Part shown: positions 1 through 9,053 of the stretch, piece after piece
Layout of the letters: each line of letters starts with the position of its first letter
Position numbering within the stretch: the first letter of the stretch is position 1
Source of the DNA: Gammaproteobacteria bacterium
GTDB taxonomy: Bacteria; Pseudomonadota; Gammaproteobacteria; Pseudomonadales; Pseudohongiellaceae
Assembly (NCBI GenBank): GCA_002706685.1
Contig: PALV01000013.1
Location: 1-64,000 of the forward strand
Length of the DNA: 64,000 nt
Reading direction: 5' to 3'
Position numbers and translations under genes: made by a program
Notes under the pieces: model-generated
Databases searched by the model: none
The model's input: the letters and a program-made list of their open reading frames with translations, nothing else
Told to the model about the DNA's origin: nothing

Positions 1-222
1 AGCCTTCGTGGCTAAGAGGCCGCGTATTATACGCGTTTGAATCAGTCTGGCAAGGCTTTTTTCGAACAATTTTTTGATCAACCGTCGATCAAAATTCCTT
101 ACCGGGCCTGCCTGCTGAAGTTGCCCTTCAGCTGTCAGGGGCGCGCATTATGCCACAGTTTTTGATGCCTGCAAGCGATTTTTATGACAGCACTGTCATT
201 TTCTTTAAATCGCGCCGCAACA
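1..222. other. Intergenic left edge, no gene seen
   Basis: No coding sequence or RNA gene can be supported here. Three dyads are visible. CGCGTATTATACGCG at 21-35 is a perfect odd palindrome. TTTTGATC/GATCAAAA at 72-94 is an AT-rich hairpin about 130 nt past the tyrS stop. ATGACAG-CA-CTGTCAT at 184-199 is followed on the plus strand by a T-rich stretch. None has the T-run on the minus strand that a tyrS terminator would need, so their role is open. Confidence 0.4.
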
Positions 223-1506
223 CTAGCAAATACGTAATAGATGAAACTGCTTCTTGCCGCGCTTGAGGATAATGAAGCGACCAAAGCGAGCCTGCTCGCG
301 ACCTATGCTCGCCTCAAGGTCGGAGATCTTTTCCCCATTCACTGACACGGCACCGGCATTAATGAACTCCCTGGCGACACGATTGGACTGCGCCAGCCCG
401 CTGTCCACCAGGGCCTGAACCAGCGTGAGCGCTTCGCCACCGATATCTGTGGCTGGCAAGCCATCCAGACGCAGCTGCTCGAAATCTTGTTCCCGCAGAT
501 CATCCAGCCTGCCCGAGAACAGAGCCGAACTGATTCGCTCGGCCGCCTCTACACCTTCTTGCCCATGGACCAGTCCAGTCACCTCGCGCGCCAGAATGCC
601 CTGCGCCTGCGGCCGACCGCTGGCACCCACATCGGCGGCCTCGATTTCATCAATCTGTGCCGGCGTCAGAAACGTAAAGTAGCGCAGAAATTTATAGACG
701 TCCGCATCTGCGGCATTTAACCAGAACTGATAAAAAGCATAGGGAGATGTCTTTTCCGCGTTCAGCCACACAGTGCCCGTTTCAGTCTTGCCGAACTTCT
801 GTCCATCGGCCTTGGTGACCAGCGGCACTGTCAAGCCATACACCTGCCCCTGATAAAGCCGGCGGGTCAGATCAATACCGCCGGTAATGTTGCCCCACTG
901 ATCACTGCCACCGACCTGTAAAGTACAGTTGTGCTGGTGATAGAGCTGCGCAAAATCATAGGACTGCAGAATCATGTAACTGAACTCAGTAAAGGAGATG
1001 CCTGAGCCCTCTCTTTCGATGCGTTGCTTGACCGACTCTTTCTGAATCATTGCATTGACCGAAAAATGCTTGCCAACATCCCGTAGAAAATCCAGCACAC
1101 TGAGCTGCTTGGTCCAATCCAGATTGTTTACCACCACTGCCGATGCAGCACCGCAGTCAAAGTCGAGAAACTGCTCCAGCTGCGCTTTAAGGCTGGACAC
1201 CCAACCGCTGATCACTTCAACAGAGTTTAACTGCCGCTCGGCCGCCTTAAAGCTGGGGTCACCAATCATGCCAGTCGCACCGCCGACCAGAGCCAGGGGT
1301 TTATGGCCGGCCAGCTGAAAGCGGCGCAGCACCAGCAATGGAACCAGATGGCCAATATGAAGACTGTCTGCCGTCGGGTCAAAGCCGCTATACAGAGTGC
1401 GGCTACCACCCGCCAGGTGCGCTTTTAATTCATCTCCGGAAGTAGTCTGGGCGATCAAACCACGCGCCTCCAGATCGGCAACAATTTCCACTTTATTTAC
1501 AGACAT
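223..1506 (-). CDS. tyrS: Tyrosyl-tRNA synthetase
   Basis: Class I aminoacyl-tRNA synthetase that charges tRNA-Tyr in the cytoplasm. The protein shows the HIGH signature (SLHIGHLVP) near residue 50, the GSDQWGNI tyrosine/ATP pocket motif, and a KMSKS-loop variant (KFGKT) near residue 230. The C-terminal 60 residues form an S4-like RNA-binding domain ([21 protein letters not shown]). At about 427 aa it matches the bacterial TyrS length. Three in-frame ATG codons lie at 1524, 1515 and 1506. I chose 1506 because it has a GGA-type ribosome site at about 8 nt and gives the usual TyrS N-terminus; 1524 remains possible. It is divergent from the M23 peptidase gene. Confidence 0.93.
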   Translation of the reverse strand: MSVNKVEIVADLEARGLIAQTTSGDELKAHLAGGSRTLYSGFDPTADSLHIGHLVPLLVLRRFQLAGHKPLALVGGATGMIGDPSFKAAERQLNSVEVISGWVSSLKAQLEQFLDFDCGAASAVVVNNLDWTKQLSVLDFLRDVGKHFSVNAMIQKESVKQRIEREGSGISFTEFSYMILQSYDFAQLYHQHNCTLQVGGSDQWGNITGGIDLTRRLYQGQVYGLTVPLVTKADGQKFGKTETGTVWLNAEKTSPYAFYQFWLNAADADVYKFLRYFTFLTPAQIDEIEAADVGASGRPQAQGILAREVTGLVHGQEGVEAAERISSALFSGRLDDLREQDFEQLRLDGLPATDIGGEALTLVQALVDSGLAQSNRVAREFINAGAVSVNGEKISDLEASIGREQARFGRFIILKRGKKQFHLLRIC

Positions 1507-1652
1507 ATCGGTCATTCCAATCATCGAGTTTCTACAAGGCGGACAATTCTACACCATACGTTGGAATAAGACTTGACCTTGCCCGTGAAAGCCTTAAGAA
1601 TTGGGGGATAATTTGGTCCGCCAGCCAGTAATATCGAGACAACAAGAATTCC

Positions 1653-3104
1653 ATGGAACCGATACACCAAAGAACAACCGTACCTCGCAAAAAGCCAACG
1701 CTTCAGAAGCGATACCAAGCCAGCGCCATACCCGGGCCCCAGCAGGGCAAGCGTCTCAGCCTGAAACAGATTCCCCGACAGCATATTGTGCTCGCGAGCA
1801 TACTCAGCGCAGTGCTGTTTGCCGTCACAACAATGATGCCGGAAGAGTCCGCCCACGGGGACAGACTGGCATCCGACCAGCAATTGCCAAGACTGGCTTC
1901 GATGCAGAGCCAGCTGGCAGATCAGGTCGGGCCGCAACCAATGATTGGCCCCATGCAGCCTAAAAATCACGGCTGGACGGAATTGACGGTCGCCCCCGGC
2001 GACACACTTTCATCTATTTTCAACGAAGTGGGCCTCTCGGCTCAGGAGCTGCACCGGCTGATCGACACCACAGATGAAGCCACTGTGCTGAACCGTCTTC
2101 GGCCTGGCTATCAACTGAGCTTTCACATTCCCAGCCCCGGCGAACTGCGACAACTGCAGGTTCTGACGTCCCCACTGGAAGGCTTTGTCTACAAGCGCTA
2201 CGACGCACGTTATGAAGTTGAGCCGGTTTTGCGGACTCCAGATATCCGGGAAGTCGTCAGACAGGGCGAGATATCAGACAGCCTGTTCCTGGCCGCACAA
2301 CGAGCCGACATCCCCGCCAATGTCATCATGGGCATGGCCGATGTGTTTGGTGGCGTAATCGACTTCCTGCTCGATCCGCGACAGGGCGACCGCTTCAGTA
2401 TCATTTATCAGGAAAAGTATCTCGACGGCGAATACGTCGGCCCTGGTGAAATAATAGGTGCACAATTCATCAACCGCGGTCGCGAGCATATCGCGGTCCG
2501 ATATGAAAACACCCAGGGTGAAAGCGGCTTCTTTAGCCCAACTGGCGAAAGCATGCAGAAGGCCTTCCTCAGGAACCCGCTGGATGTATTCAGAATCAGC
2601 TCCAATTTCAACCCGAACCGCCGCCACCCAATTCTGAACACCATACGTGCGCATAAGGGCACCGACTACGCAGCACCGACTGGAACACCAGTACGCGCAA
2701 CTGCGGACGGCACTGTAACCTGGGCAGCCCGTAATGGCTCATTTGGCAAGCTGGTCGTTATTGAACATCACGGCTCCTACGAGACCAAGTACGCGCACCT
2801 GAATGACTATGCCGATGGTATTCGCAAGGGCAGCCGGGTCAGACAAGGCCAGGTAATTGGTTACGTTGGTGCCACTGGCGGCGCCACTGGCCCGCACCTG
2901 CATTATGAATTCCTGGTGAGCGGCGTTCACAAGGACCCACGCACTATCGTCGATCAGCTGCCCCAAGCCGTTACACTGGAGCCTGCTGAAATGCCGAGAT
3001 TCCTGGAACGTTCACGAGCAATTATTGAGCGCTTCCCACCATCCAGTGCCGACAGTCGCCTGCTGACACTGGCCGGACCAGCACTGCCGTCGCTGGAACA
3101 CTAG
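1653..3104 (+). CDS. M23 family murein endopeptidase, MepM/OapA-like
   Basis: Periplasmic LytM-type zinc endopeptidase predicted to cut peptide cross-links in peptidoglycan. The 483 aa protein has a basic N-terminus, one membrane segment at about residues 45-65 (signal anchor), an OapA/LysM-like module (VAPGDTLSSIFNEVGLS) near residue 112, a middle domain, and the M23 domain at about 330-430. Zinc ligands are visible as HKGTDYA and HLHYE. This order matches the MepM/YebA family. It overlaps anmK by one base (TAGTG), so wall cleavage and anhydroMurNAc recycling are translationally linked, as in other gammaproteobacteria that place this pair after tyrS. The ribosome site before the ATG is weak. 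Confidence 0.88.
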   Translation: MEPIHQRTTVPRKKPTLQKRYQASAIPGPQQGKRLSLKQIPRQHIVLASILSAVLFAVTTMMPEESAHGDRLASDQQLPRLASMQSQLADQVGPQPMIGPMQPKNHGWTELTVAPGDTLSSIFNEVGLSAQELHRLIDTTDEATVLNRLRPGYQLSFHIPSPGELRQLQVLTSPLEGFVYKRYDARYEVEPVLRTPDIREVVRQGEISDSLFLAAQRADIPANVIMGMADVFGGVIDFLLDPRQGDRFSIIYQEKYLDGEYVGPGEIIGAQFINRGREHIAVRYENTQGESGFFSPTGESMQKAFLRNPLDVFRISSNFNPNRRHPILNTIRAHKGTDYAAPTGTPVRATADGTVTWAARNGSFGKLVVIEHHGSYETKYAHLNDYADGIRKGSRVRQGQVIGYVGATGGATGPHLHYEFLVSGVHKDPRTIVDQLPQAVTLEPAEMPRFLERSRAIIERFPPSSADSRLLTLAGPALPSLEH

Positions 3105-4288
3105 TGAGCAACCGGGCGGATCCTTCGGGTTCAGCCCGCCACGGGCCGGCCGGGCTTTATATTGGGCTTATATCCGGCACCAGTGTCGACGGCATTGACT
3201 GCGCTCTGATTGAAACCGGTCCTGAGGGTACCCAGCTGCTGGCCACGCAGGCGCTCGAGTACTCGCCCGCGCTTCGCTCAAAGATTCTGGCCATCTGCCA
3301 TGATGGACAGGTATCACTATCGGATCTTGGCGACACCGACGTCGCAATCGGCAAGGCCTTTGCGGCGGCAGCCAATGCGCTGATGCGACAGGAAGGACTG
3401 ACCGCAGGTCAGATAGTCGCCATAGGCAGTCATGGACAGACCATCTATCACCAGCCGCAAGGCACTCACACCTTCAGTCTTCAGCTGGGGGACCCGAACA
3501 CCATCGCTGCACTTACTGGCGTGACAACAGTTGCCGATTTTCGCCAGCGCGACATGGCGATGGGAGGTCAGGGTGCGCCGCTGGCTCCCCTGTTTCATCA
3601 GCACTTCTTTCATTCTCCAGGGCAGCACACCCTGGTGCTGAATATTGGCGGCATGGCCAATATTACAGTTGTGGATATGAATCCTGCTGCCTGTCCAACA
3701 GGGTTTGATACCGGTCCCGGCAATGTCCTGATGGATCTGTGGATAGAGCAGTATTGCGGCAAGCCCTACGATGCTGATGGCGCATGGGCCGCCAGTGGTC
3801 AGGTGCTGCCAGCACTGCTTTCGGTCTTGATGGCGGAACCCTATTTCTCGCTACCAGCCCCAAAAAGCACCGGTCGAGAATTGTTCAACGCTCGCTGGCT
3901 TGGGAGTGCGATGCAACAGGCTCTGCAGCTGGAGGGCGTCGCCAGCTATGCACCAGAGGATGTACAACGCACTCTACTGCAGCTTACAGCTCTCAGTATC
4001 GCCGAAGCTGTCGCGGGCTGCGTAGACCAATCAACAGATGCAGGCATAATCGCAGTGTGTGGTGGAGGCGCCCACAATCGCAGCCTGATGTCGCAATTGC
4101 AGACCGAACTCCCGACCTATCAGGTAGTCTCCAGCGATCATCTCGGTATGCCGGCCGACTGGGTAGAGGCTGCGACCTTTGCATGGCTGGCCAGCAATAC
4201 TATCGGCGGCATTGCCTTAGACTGCAGCAAACTGACCGGATCACGCAGCCCCGTGATTCTGGGTGGTATTTATCAGTCGGAGAGATAG
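3104..4288 (+). CDS. anmK: Anhydro-N-acetylmuramic acid kinase
   Basis: Phosphorylates 1,6-anhydro-N-acetylmuramic acid to MurNAc-6-phosphate in peptidoglycan recycling. The N-terminal phosphate-binding signature GLISGTSVDGIDCALIE at about residue 20, NIGGMANIT near 180 and the FDTGPGN motif near 200 are diagnostic. Length 394 aa is slightly above the usual 370 because of a short N-terminal extension. The start is GTG, overlapping the stop of the M23 gene by one base, with a GGA-type ribosome site (TGGAACACTAGTG). It converges on erpA with only six bases between the stop codons and no obvious terminator. Confidence 0.94.
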   Translation: MSNRADPSGSARHGPAGLYIGLISGTSVDGIDCALIETGPEGTQLLATQALEYSPALRSKILAICHDGQVSLSDLGDTDVAIGKAFAAAANALMRQEGLTAGQIVAIGSHGQTIYHQPQGTHTFSLQLGDPNTIAALTGVTTVADFRQRDMAMGGQGAPLAPLFHQHFFHSPGQHTLVLNIGGMANITVVDMNPAACPTGFDTGPGNVLMDLWIEQYCGKPYDADGAWAASGQVLPALLSVLMAEPYFSLPAPKSTGRELFNARWLGSAMQQALQLEGVASYAPEDVQRTLLQLTALSIAEAVAGCVDQSTDAGIIAVCGGGAHNRSLMSQLQTELPTYQVVSSDHLGMPADWVEAATFAWLASNTIGGIALDCSKLTGSRSPVILGGIYQSER

Positions 4289-4294
4289 GTCGTT

Positions 4295-4648
4295 TCAGAT
4301 GGAGAACGACGAGCCACAACCACAGGTAGTGGCTGCCATTGGATTGTTGACAACAAAACGTGAGCCTTCAAGATTCTCGACATAGTCGACGCGCGCGCCG
4401 ACCAGATACTGATAACTCAATGGATCAACCAGCAGGGTTGCCCCCTTGTGATCCACCACGGTATCTTCGTCCCCAACTTCCTCGTCAAAGCTGAAACCGT
4501 ACTGAAAACCTGAGCAACCGCCGCCGGTTACGAATACGCGTAACTTCAGGGATGGCTTGCCTTCTTCCTCGATCAGGCTTTTTACTTTGTCGGCCGCGTT
4601 ATCTGTTAACGCAATAATGACCGGATCGTGTGTCTGTACCGTGGACAT
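4295..4648 (-). CDS. erpA: Iron-sulfur cluster insertion protein ErpA
   Basis: A-type carrier that delivers Fe-S clusters to apoproteins, including isoprenoid-pathway enzymes in E. coli. The 117 aa protein shows the three conserved cysteines: [11 protein letters not shown] in the middle and CGCGSSF at the C-terminus. The family name is chosen over IscA because the gene stands alone rather than in an isc operon, and because of its N-terminal length. A strong promoter with an IscR-like operator lies directly upstream (see 4691-4724), consistent with iron-sulfur homeostasis control. Confidence 0.93.
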   Translation of the reverse strand: MSTVQTHDPVIIALTDNAADKVKSLIEEEGKPSLKLRVFVTGGGCSGFQYGFSFDEEVGDEDTVVDHKGATLLVDPLSYQYLVGARVDYVENLEGSRFVVNNPMAATTCGCGSSFSI

Positions 4649-4690
4649 ATTTCAACTTACTCAAAACAACTGCAGAATATTTCTCACGAA

Positions 4691-4724
4691 ATTATGGACA
4701 TATCCGAGTATTTTAGTCAACTAT
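4691..4724 (-). promoter_or_regulatory. erpA promoter with IscR type 1-like operator
   Basis: On the minus strand a TTGACT -35 box (4715-4720) and a CATAAT -10 box (4691-4696) are 18 bp apart, about 45 nt before the erpA start. The 25-bp segment 4700-4724 overlaps the -35 box. By my alignment it matches the published IscR type 1 consensus (ATASYYGACT-RWWWY-AGTCRRSTAT) at 23 of 25 positions. The promoter is seen directly; repression by [2Fe-2S]-IscR is inferred. No iscR gene lies in the window. Confidence 0.72.
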
Positions 4725-4736
4725 TGTGCAGCAGCT

Positions 4737-5177
4737 TCAGCTGCCCTGGGCGACACTGGAATGGGCGCCATCATCGTGCGTCAGGGCTCTCAATTGAGAC
4801 TTAGCCTCATCACCGCAGACAAGACTGCCGTTCACCTGGGCGCCCGCCACCATTTCCAGCAATCGATACTGCACCGAGCCAGTAATGCGGGCTTTTGCTG
4901 CAAGTTCAAGGTGGGAGGCAACTTTGACGTCACCTTCTATTTCGCCATTAACCACAGCGTTGGGAACGCTGATGTTGCCATTGACCCGTCCTGTCTCTGC
5001 TATTCGCAATACGGCCGCGCTATCATCGGCAGCCTTGATGTCCCCAACCACCAGCCCTTCGATAATCAACTCCCCCTTGAAGGCAAGGTTACCGGTCACC
5101 TCGGTATCTACCGAAATCAGCGTATGTGCGTCGGTTCGACTTTTGGATACCAGCTTGTTGTCATTCGATTTGAACAT
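4737..5177 (-). CDS. Bactofilin (polymer-forming cytoskeletal protein)
   Basis: Small beta-helical protein that self-assembles into filaments at the membrane and organises wall enzymes in other bacteria. The core carries the repeating hydrophobic pattern typical of bactofilins (TLISVDTEVTGNLAFKGELIIEG, followed by VVGDIKA, GRVNGNISVPNAVVNGEIEGDVKV), flanked by short polar tails. The open frame begins at 5249, but I place the start at the ATG at 5177 (MFKSNDNKL), preceded by AGGGGC. This leaves only a 17-bp overlap with the upstream gene, whereas the longer frame would overlap by 89 bp. It is coupled to the membrane coiled-coil gene. Confidence 0.85.
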   Translation of the reverse strand: MFKSNDNKLVSKSRTDAHTLISVDTEVTGNLAFKGELIIEGLVVGDIKAADDSAAVLRIAETGRVNGNISVPNAVVNGEIEGDVKVASHLELAAKARITGSVQYRLLEMVAGAQVNGSLVCGDEAKSQLRALTHDDGAHSSVAQGS

Positions 5178-5910
5178 GAACGGGCCCCTGTTGTTGCCAT
5201 TCGGCATTGATAGACGAAGCAGGCAGTGTCGCGCTCGCATCCGCAACACTTATTTCTGCCGCTGTCGGTACAAACCCCTCGGGCAACACAATGCTGCCGG
5301 AAAAGCGATACAGATAGTTAAAGCTTGCCTTCAGCTCCTGAGGCAGCACTGCGATGGTATCCAGATCAAACGATTGCGGCTCACCGGCCAGCTCACCATT
5401 GATAACTATGTTGGCTTCTACGTCCACCACAGCATCCTGATTGCCATGTACTGCAACCAGTAATTGATAGGCGTAGCCACGTTCTACCTGCGCTACATCC
5501 GAGAGCTTGAACTGAACAATAGTCAGCGCGGGCGTCGCACTGCTTGCCAGGCTCATTACCTGTCGGTAGAGCCCGTTGTCACGCTGCAACTCGATATTGC
5601 TTTCACGCAGGGACGCGATTGTCGTCTGTGCCTGGCTCAGTGCCTGCTGATCAAGTTCGCGATTGCGTTCACTGACGGCGAGCTGTGCCTGCAGGTTCGT
5701 TAGCTGGGTGGCATTCTCCGGCTCCATCGCGCGCAATTGGGCGAGCTGCTGCGCCAGTTGCTGGCGATCGTCGCTGCCATACCAGTAGCCAGCCGCAGCG
5801 GCCAGGGCAATAATAACCAGAGCAGCCAGACCGAGGATATACGGCTGCCATGGCCGATACCTGACAACCCGCATCCGATATTGCTTGCTACCCTTGACGG
5901 CCCCAGGCAT
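5161..5910 (-). CDS. DUF6776-like membrane protein with coiled coil
   Basis: Single-pass inner-membrane protein of 249 aa. Residues about 24-45 form a transmembrane helix (PYILGLAALVIIALAAAAGYW). A heptad-rich coiled coil follows at about 50-115 (QQLAQQLAQLRAM, LQAQLAVSERNRELDQQ), and the C-terminal half is a beta-rich periplasmic domain. This order, and its position before a bactofilin, matches what I recall of the DUF6776 family of gammaproteobacteria; the function is unknown. The end overlaps the bactofilin start, so the two probably work together at the envelope. An alternative start at Met13 (5874) is possible; neither start has a strong ribosome site. Confidence 0.7.
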   Translation of the reverse strand: MPGAVKGSKQYRMRVVRYRPWQPYILGLAALVIIALAAAAGYWYGSDDRQQLAQQLAQLRAMEPENATQLTNLQAQLAVSERNRELDQQALSQAQTTIASLRESNIELQRDNGLYRQVMSLASSATPALTIVQFKLSDVAQVERGYAYQLLVAVHGNQDAVVDVEANIVINGELAGEPQSFDLDTIAVLPQELKASFNYLYRFSGSIVLPEGFVPTAAEISVADASATLPASSINAEWQQQGPVHVQIE

Positions 5911-5928
5911 CGCCAGTCAGCGTGTCGT

Positions 5929-6966
5929 TTACAGTAACAGCGACAGCGTGTCCAGACCGCTGCGCTCACTGAGACCAAACATGATGTTCATATTCTGCAC
6001 CGCCTGCCCGGAGGCACCTTTAACCAGATTGTCGATGACCGATAGAACCACAATGGTATCGCTGTCAGCCAGATAGTGAACAGCTATCTGGCAACGGTTC
6101 GAGCCTTTGACATTGCGTGTAGCTGGATGGCTACCAGCTGGCATCACATCTACAAACGGTTCATCGCGGTAGCGATCTTCAAACAGACTCTGTAGTTGCT
6201 GCGCCGTCACATCAGAGGTCGGCCTGGCATAAAGAGTCGCATGAATGCCGCGAATCATTGGTGTCAGATGTGGAATAAAGGTCAGATTAACATCCGTGCC
6301 TGCCGCATTTCGCAAACCCTGAGAAATCTCGGGCAAATGACGATGCCCCGCCACGCCATAGGCGCTCATCGACTCTGATGCCTCACACAGGAGACTGCCC
6401 ACTTTGGCGCCGCGGCCAGCGCCGCTGACACCCGACTTGGCATCGGCAATCAAATGCGCTGGATCTACCAGGCCTTTTTCCAGCAAGGGAATGAGGCCCA
6501 ACTGCACAGCTGTCGGATAACAACCCGGAACAGCAATCAGCTGTGCATCGCGAATCGCGGCACGATTGACTTCGGGCAGGCCATAAACAGCCTTTTCGAT
6601 CAGCTCCGGGCTTTCATGCTCCTCTTTATACCACTTCTCCCAAAGCTCGCGATCTTTCAGGCGAAAATCGGCCGACAGGTCGATTATCCGCACGCCGCGC
6701 GCCATGAGGCTTGCCGCACTTTTCATCGCAACGGTATGGGGTGTGGCATAAAACACCACATCGCAGGCAGCCAACGCATCATCGTCAGGAACCGTAAAGC
6801 GGATATCAAGATACCCCCGCAAATTAGGGAACAGGTCTGCTACAGAGGTCCCCTCAAGCTCGCGCGAGGTGACAACGTCTATTCGCACGTCATCGCGAAG
6901 CGCCAGCAAGCGCAGCAATTCAACGCCTGTGTATCCGGTGGCACCGACAATTCCGACTTTGATCAC
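5929..6966 (-). CDS. argC: N-acetyl-gamma-glutamyl-phosphate reductase
   Basis: NADPH-dependent third step of arginine biosynthesis. The 345 aa protein has the N-terminal Rossmann motif [17 protein letters not shown], the active-site cysteine in [12 protein letters not shown] near residue 150, and the conserved [10 protein letters not shown] stretch, all diagnostic of ArgC. The start is GTG with an excellent ribosome site (AGGAG, six bases away). The DUF6776/bactofilin pair follows on the same strand 18 bp after the stop, so they may be cotranscribed. Confidence 0.95.
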   Translation of the reverse strand: MIKVGIVGATGYTGVELLRLLALRDDVRIDVVTSRELEGTSVADLFPNLRGYLDIRFTVPDDDALAACDVVFYATPHTVAMKSAASLMARGVRIIDLSADFRLKDRELWEKWYKEEHESPELIEKAVYGLPEVNRAAIRDAQLIAVPGCYPTAVQLGLIPLLEKGLVDPAHLIADAKSGVSGAGRGAKVGSLLCEASESMSAYGVAGHRHLPEISQGLRNAAGTDVNLTFIPHLTPMIRGIHATLYARPTSDVTAQQLQSLFEDRYRDEPFVDVMPAGSHPATRNVKGSNRCQIAVHYLADSDTIVVLSVIDNLVKGASGQAVQNMNIMFGLSERSGLDTLSLLL

Positions 6967-7105
6967 AACTTTCTCCTGATCCCAATAATGGCTTTGTTCC
7001 GTATTCTAACACCAGCGAGCAGCTTTTTGCCGGATGCGGCTGTACTCAGGCTGCTGCCATCTGCATAATCGTGAATTCATCAATCCAAGTTTTTGAAGGA
7101 CAGAC

Positions 7106-7528
7106 ATGGCCTGGCTGGAAGCATTTCATTTGATCTCGGTAATCTGCTGGTTTGCAGGTATTTTTTATCTGCCGCGGCTATTTGTCTATCACGCCATGAG
7201 CGACGACCCCATCAGCAAAGAGCGCTTTGTTATCATGGAGCGCAAGCTGTACAGGGGCATCATGACGCCATCTGCCGTGGCCACTGTGTTCTTCGGCGCC
7301 TGGCTGATCTATAGCGCACCGGATTTTTATCTGCGCCAGGGCTGGTTGCACGTGAAGCTCGTCATCGTTGCCCTGCTGATCGCTTACCACATCAGCTGCG
7401 GCTGGTTCTGGGCACGGTTTCGCGACGATCGCAACACTCATAGCCACAAGTTCTTTCGCATCTACAATGAAGTGCCAGTGTTCGCCCTGGTCGCGATTGT
7501 CATCCTGGCCGTGGTAAAACCGTTTTGA
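7106..7528 (+). CDS. hemJ: Protoporphyrinogen IX oxidase HemJ
   Basis: Membrane protein that oxidises protoporphyrinogen IX to protoporphyrin IX in heme synthesis. The 140 aa sequence has four predicted transmembrane helices and the conserved first-helix histidine and following motif (WLEAFHLISVICWFAGIFYLPRLFVYH), plus EVPVFALVAIVILAVVKPF at the C-terminus. The ribosome site AAGGA lies six bases before the ATG. The stop overlaps the thiD TTG start. The downstream hemL gene makes 5-aminolevulinate, so two heme genes bracket the two thiamine genes. Confidence 0.9.
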   Translation: MAWLEAFHLISVICWFAGIFYLPRLFVYHAMSDDPISKERFVIMERKLYRGIMTPSAVATVFFGAWLIYSAPDFYLRQGWLHVKLVIVALLIAYHISCGWFWARFRDDRNTHSHKFFRIYNEVPVFALVAIVILAVVKPF

Positions 7529-8328
7529 GCAGGTCAGCGCATACAAAACCCATGGTGCTGTGTCTGAGCGGACTGGATCCCAGTGGTGGTGCCGGCATTC
7601 AGGCGGACATGGAGGCAATGCTGATGACCGGCTCACACTGCCTGCCGGTCATTACATCACTGACGGTTCAGAACACCCAGAACGTGCAGGCCACACAGCC
7701 CGTTAACGGCGAAATATTGCGTCACCAGGTCGAATCACTCCTGTCCGACCTCAGCATTTCGGCAGTCAAGATCGGCCTGCTTGATGGTCCCGACAATGTC
7801 CGTGTGGTGGCGGACATTCTCAAGCAGTTGCGCGACGTCCCAGTGGTTGCGGACCCGGTATTGATCGCGGGAGGCGGCTATGATTTTGGCGCCGTCGATA
7901 TTATCGACCTCTATCTCGAACAGATCGCTCCTCACGCCACCATCATGACTCCCAATACCCATGAACTTTTCCGGCTCGCCAAGGGATCTGATTCTCAGTC
8001 AGAGGCGGCCGAAAGATTGCTGCAGGCCGGTGCGAAACATGTACTTGTGACGGGCGGTCACGAACCCGGCGAGCTGATCACCAACCGCCTCTACTCTAGC
8101 CAAAAGGGCGACGAACCCTCTCAGTGGCAATGGGCACGCCAGCCCGGGGAGTATCACGGTTCCGGATGCACACTGGCCGCAGCGTTGGCGTCGTATCTTG
8201 CTCAGGGCCATATCGTCACAGACGCCGCCAGCCTGGCGCAGGACTTCACCTGGCAAGCCATCAAGTACGGCTGGCAGCCTGGTGCCGGACAGCTCATTCC
8301 CAATCGCCGGTATCCGCTTGAGATATGA
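7525..8328 (+). CDS. thiD: Hydroxymethylpyrimidine / phosphomethylpyrimidine kinase
   Basis: Phosphorylates HMP and HMP-phosphate to HMP-pyrophosphate, the pyrimidine half of thiamine. The ribokinase-fold motifs are clear: LSGLDPSGGAGIQADMEAM at the N-terminus, PVVADPVLIAGGG near 110, and the catalytic GSGCTLAAALASYLAQG near 215. The frame opens with TTG overlapping the hemJ stop (TTGA); an internal ATG at 7552 just before the first motif is an alternative start. No thiamine-pyrophosphate riboswitch could be recognised upstream of hemJ or here. Confidence 0.92.
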   Translation: MSRSAHTKPMVLCLSGLDPSGGAGIQADMEAMLMTGSHCLPVITSLTVQNTQNVQATQPVNGEILRHQVESLLSDLSISAVKIGLLDGPDNVRVVADILKQLRDVPVVADPVLIAGGGYDFGAVDIIDLYLEQIAPHATIMTPNTHELFRLAKGSDSQSEAAERLLQAGAKHVLVTGGHEPGELITNRLYSSQKGDEPSQWQWARQPGEYHGSGCTLAAALASYLAQGHIVTDAASLAQDFTWQAIKYGWQPGAGQLIPNRRYPLEI

Positions 8329-8385
8329 TACGGCCGCCTGCTTTGCTAGAATGGCGGGCGGTGCAGACAACCCAGGATTAAACTT

Positions 8386-9021
8386 TTGACCGACCAGCAG
8401 GCGCAAATGCTTCGCGGCGTATATGCAATCACTGACGCAAAGCTGCTCGGCGAGAAGCGATTGCTTCCTGCAGTCGAAGAGGCCCTGGCAGGTGGTGTGA
8501 GCCTGGTCCAGTACCGTAACAAGAGTGCAGACTGGTCAGTGCGACTTGGCGAAGCGACGAGCCTGCAGGCCCTCTGCAGCAAATTCGGCGCAATGCTGCT
8601 GATCAACGATGACATTGAATTGTGCCTGGCGGCCGGCGCAGCCGGTGTGCATCTTGGCCAGAGTGACACCAGCCTTGTGCAGGCCAGACGCACACTCGGC
8701 CCGGATGCCATTATCGGCATCACCTGCCACAATCGGGACGAGCTTGTAGTCAAAGCAGAACAGGAAGGTGCAAGTTATATTGCTCTTGGCCGGTTTTTCC
8801 CGTCAGAGACCAAACCTGATGCACCAGCTGCAAACCTGAATGACTTGCGACGCGTAAGACAGTTGACGACTTTGCCAATAGTCGCGATTGGCGGTGTCAC
8901 TGCTGATAATGGCGGCGCTTTGCTGGATCTTGGTGCCGACATGCTGGCAGTCATTCATTACCTGTTCGCCAAGCCAGATGTAAAAAAACGAGCCGAAGCC
9001 CTGGCCCAATTATTTGCCTGA
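8386..9021 (+). CDS. thiE: Thiamine-phosphate synthase
   Basis: Joins HMP-pyrophosphate and thiazole phosphate to thiamine phosphate. The TIM-barrel signatures include [11 protein letters not shown] at about residue 42, [24 protein letters not shown] around 75, and [27 protein letters not shown] at the end. The start is TTG, supported by an AGGA ribosome site eight bases upstream (AGGATTAAACTTTTG) and by the proper family N-terminus (GVYAITD). It sits 57 bp after thiD and 32 bp before hemL. Confidence 0.93.
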   Translation: MTDQQAQMLRGVYAITDAKLLGEKRLLPAVEEALAGGVSLVQYRNKSADWSVRLGEATSLQALCSKFGAMLLINDDIELCLAAGAAGVHLGQSDTSLVQARRTLGPDAIIGITCHNRDELVVKAEQEGASYIALGRFFPSETKPDAPAANLNDLRRVRQLTTLPIVAIGGVTADNGGALLDLGADMLAVIHYLFAKPDVKKRAEALAQLFA

Positions 9022-9053
9022 CAGAACATCCAGACAGAAGGATTAAACCCGAT

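Noticed and set aside
1..222. Part of an rRNA operon beside tyrS
   Set aside because: The sequence has no recognisable 16S, 23S or tRNA segment, although rRNA operons sometimes lie next to tyrS.
6967..7105. ArgR box before argC
   Set aside because: TGCATAATCGTGAATTCA looks suggestive, but the spacing of its half-sites does not fit the ARG box.
7000..8386. Search for a thiamine-pyrophosphate riboswitch before hemJ, thiD or thiE
   Set aside because: No THI-box motif could be recognised in the short intergenic stretches.
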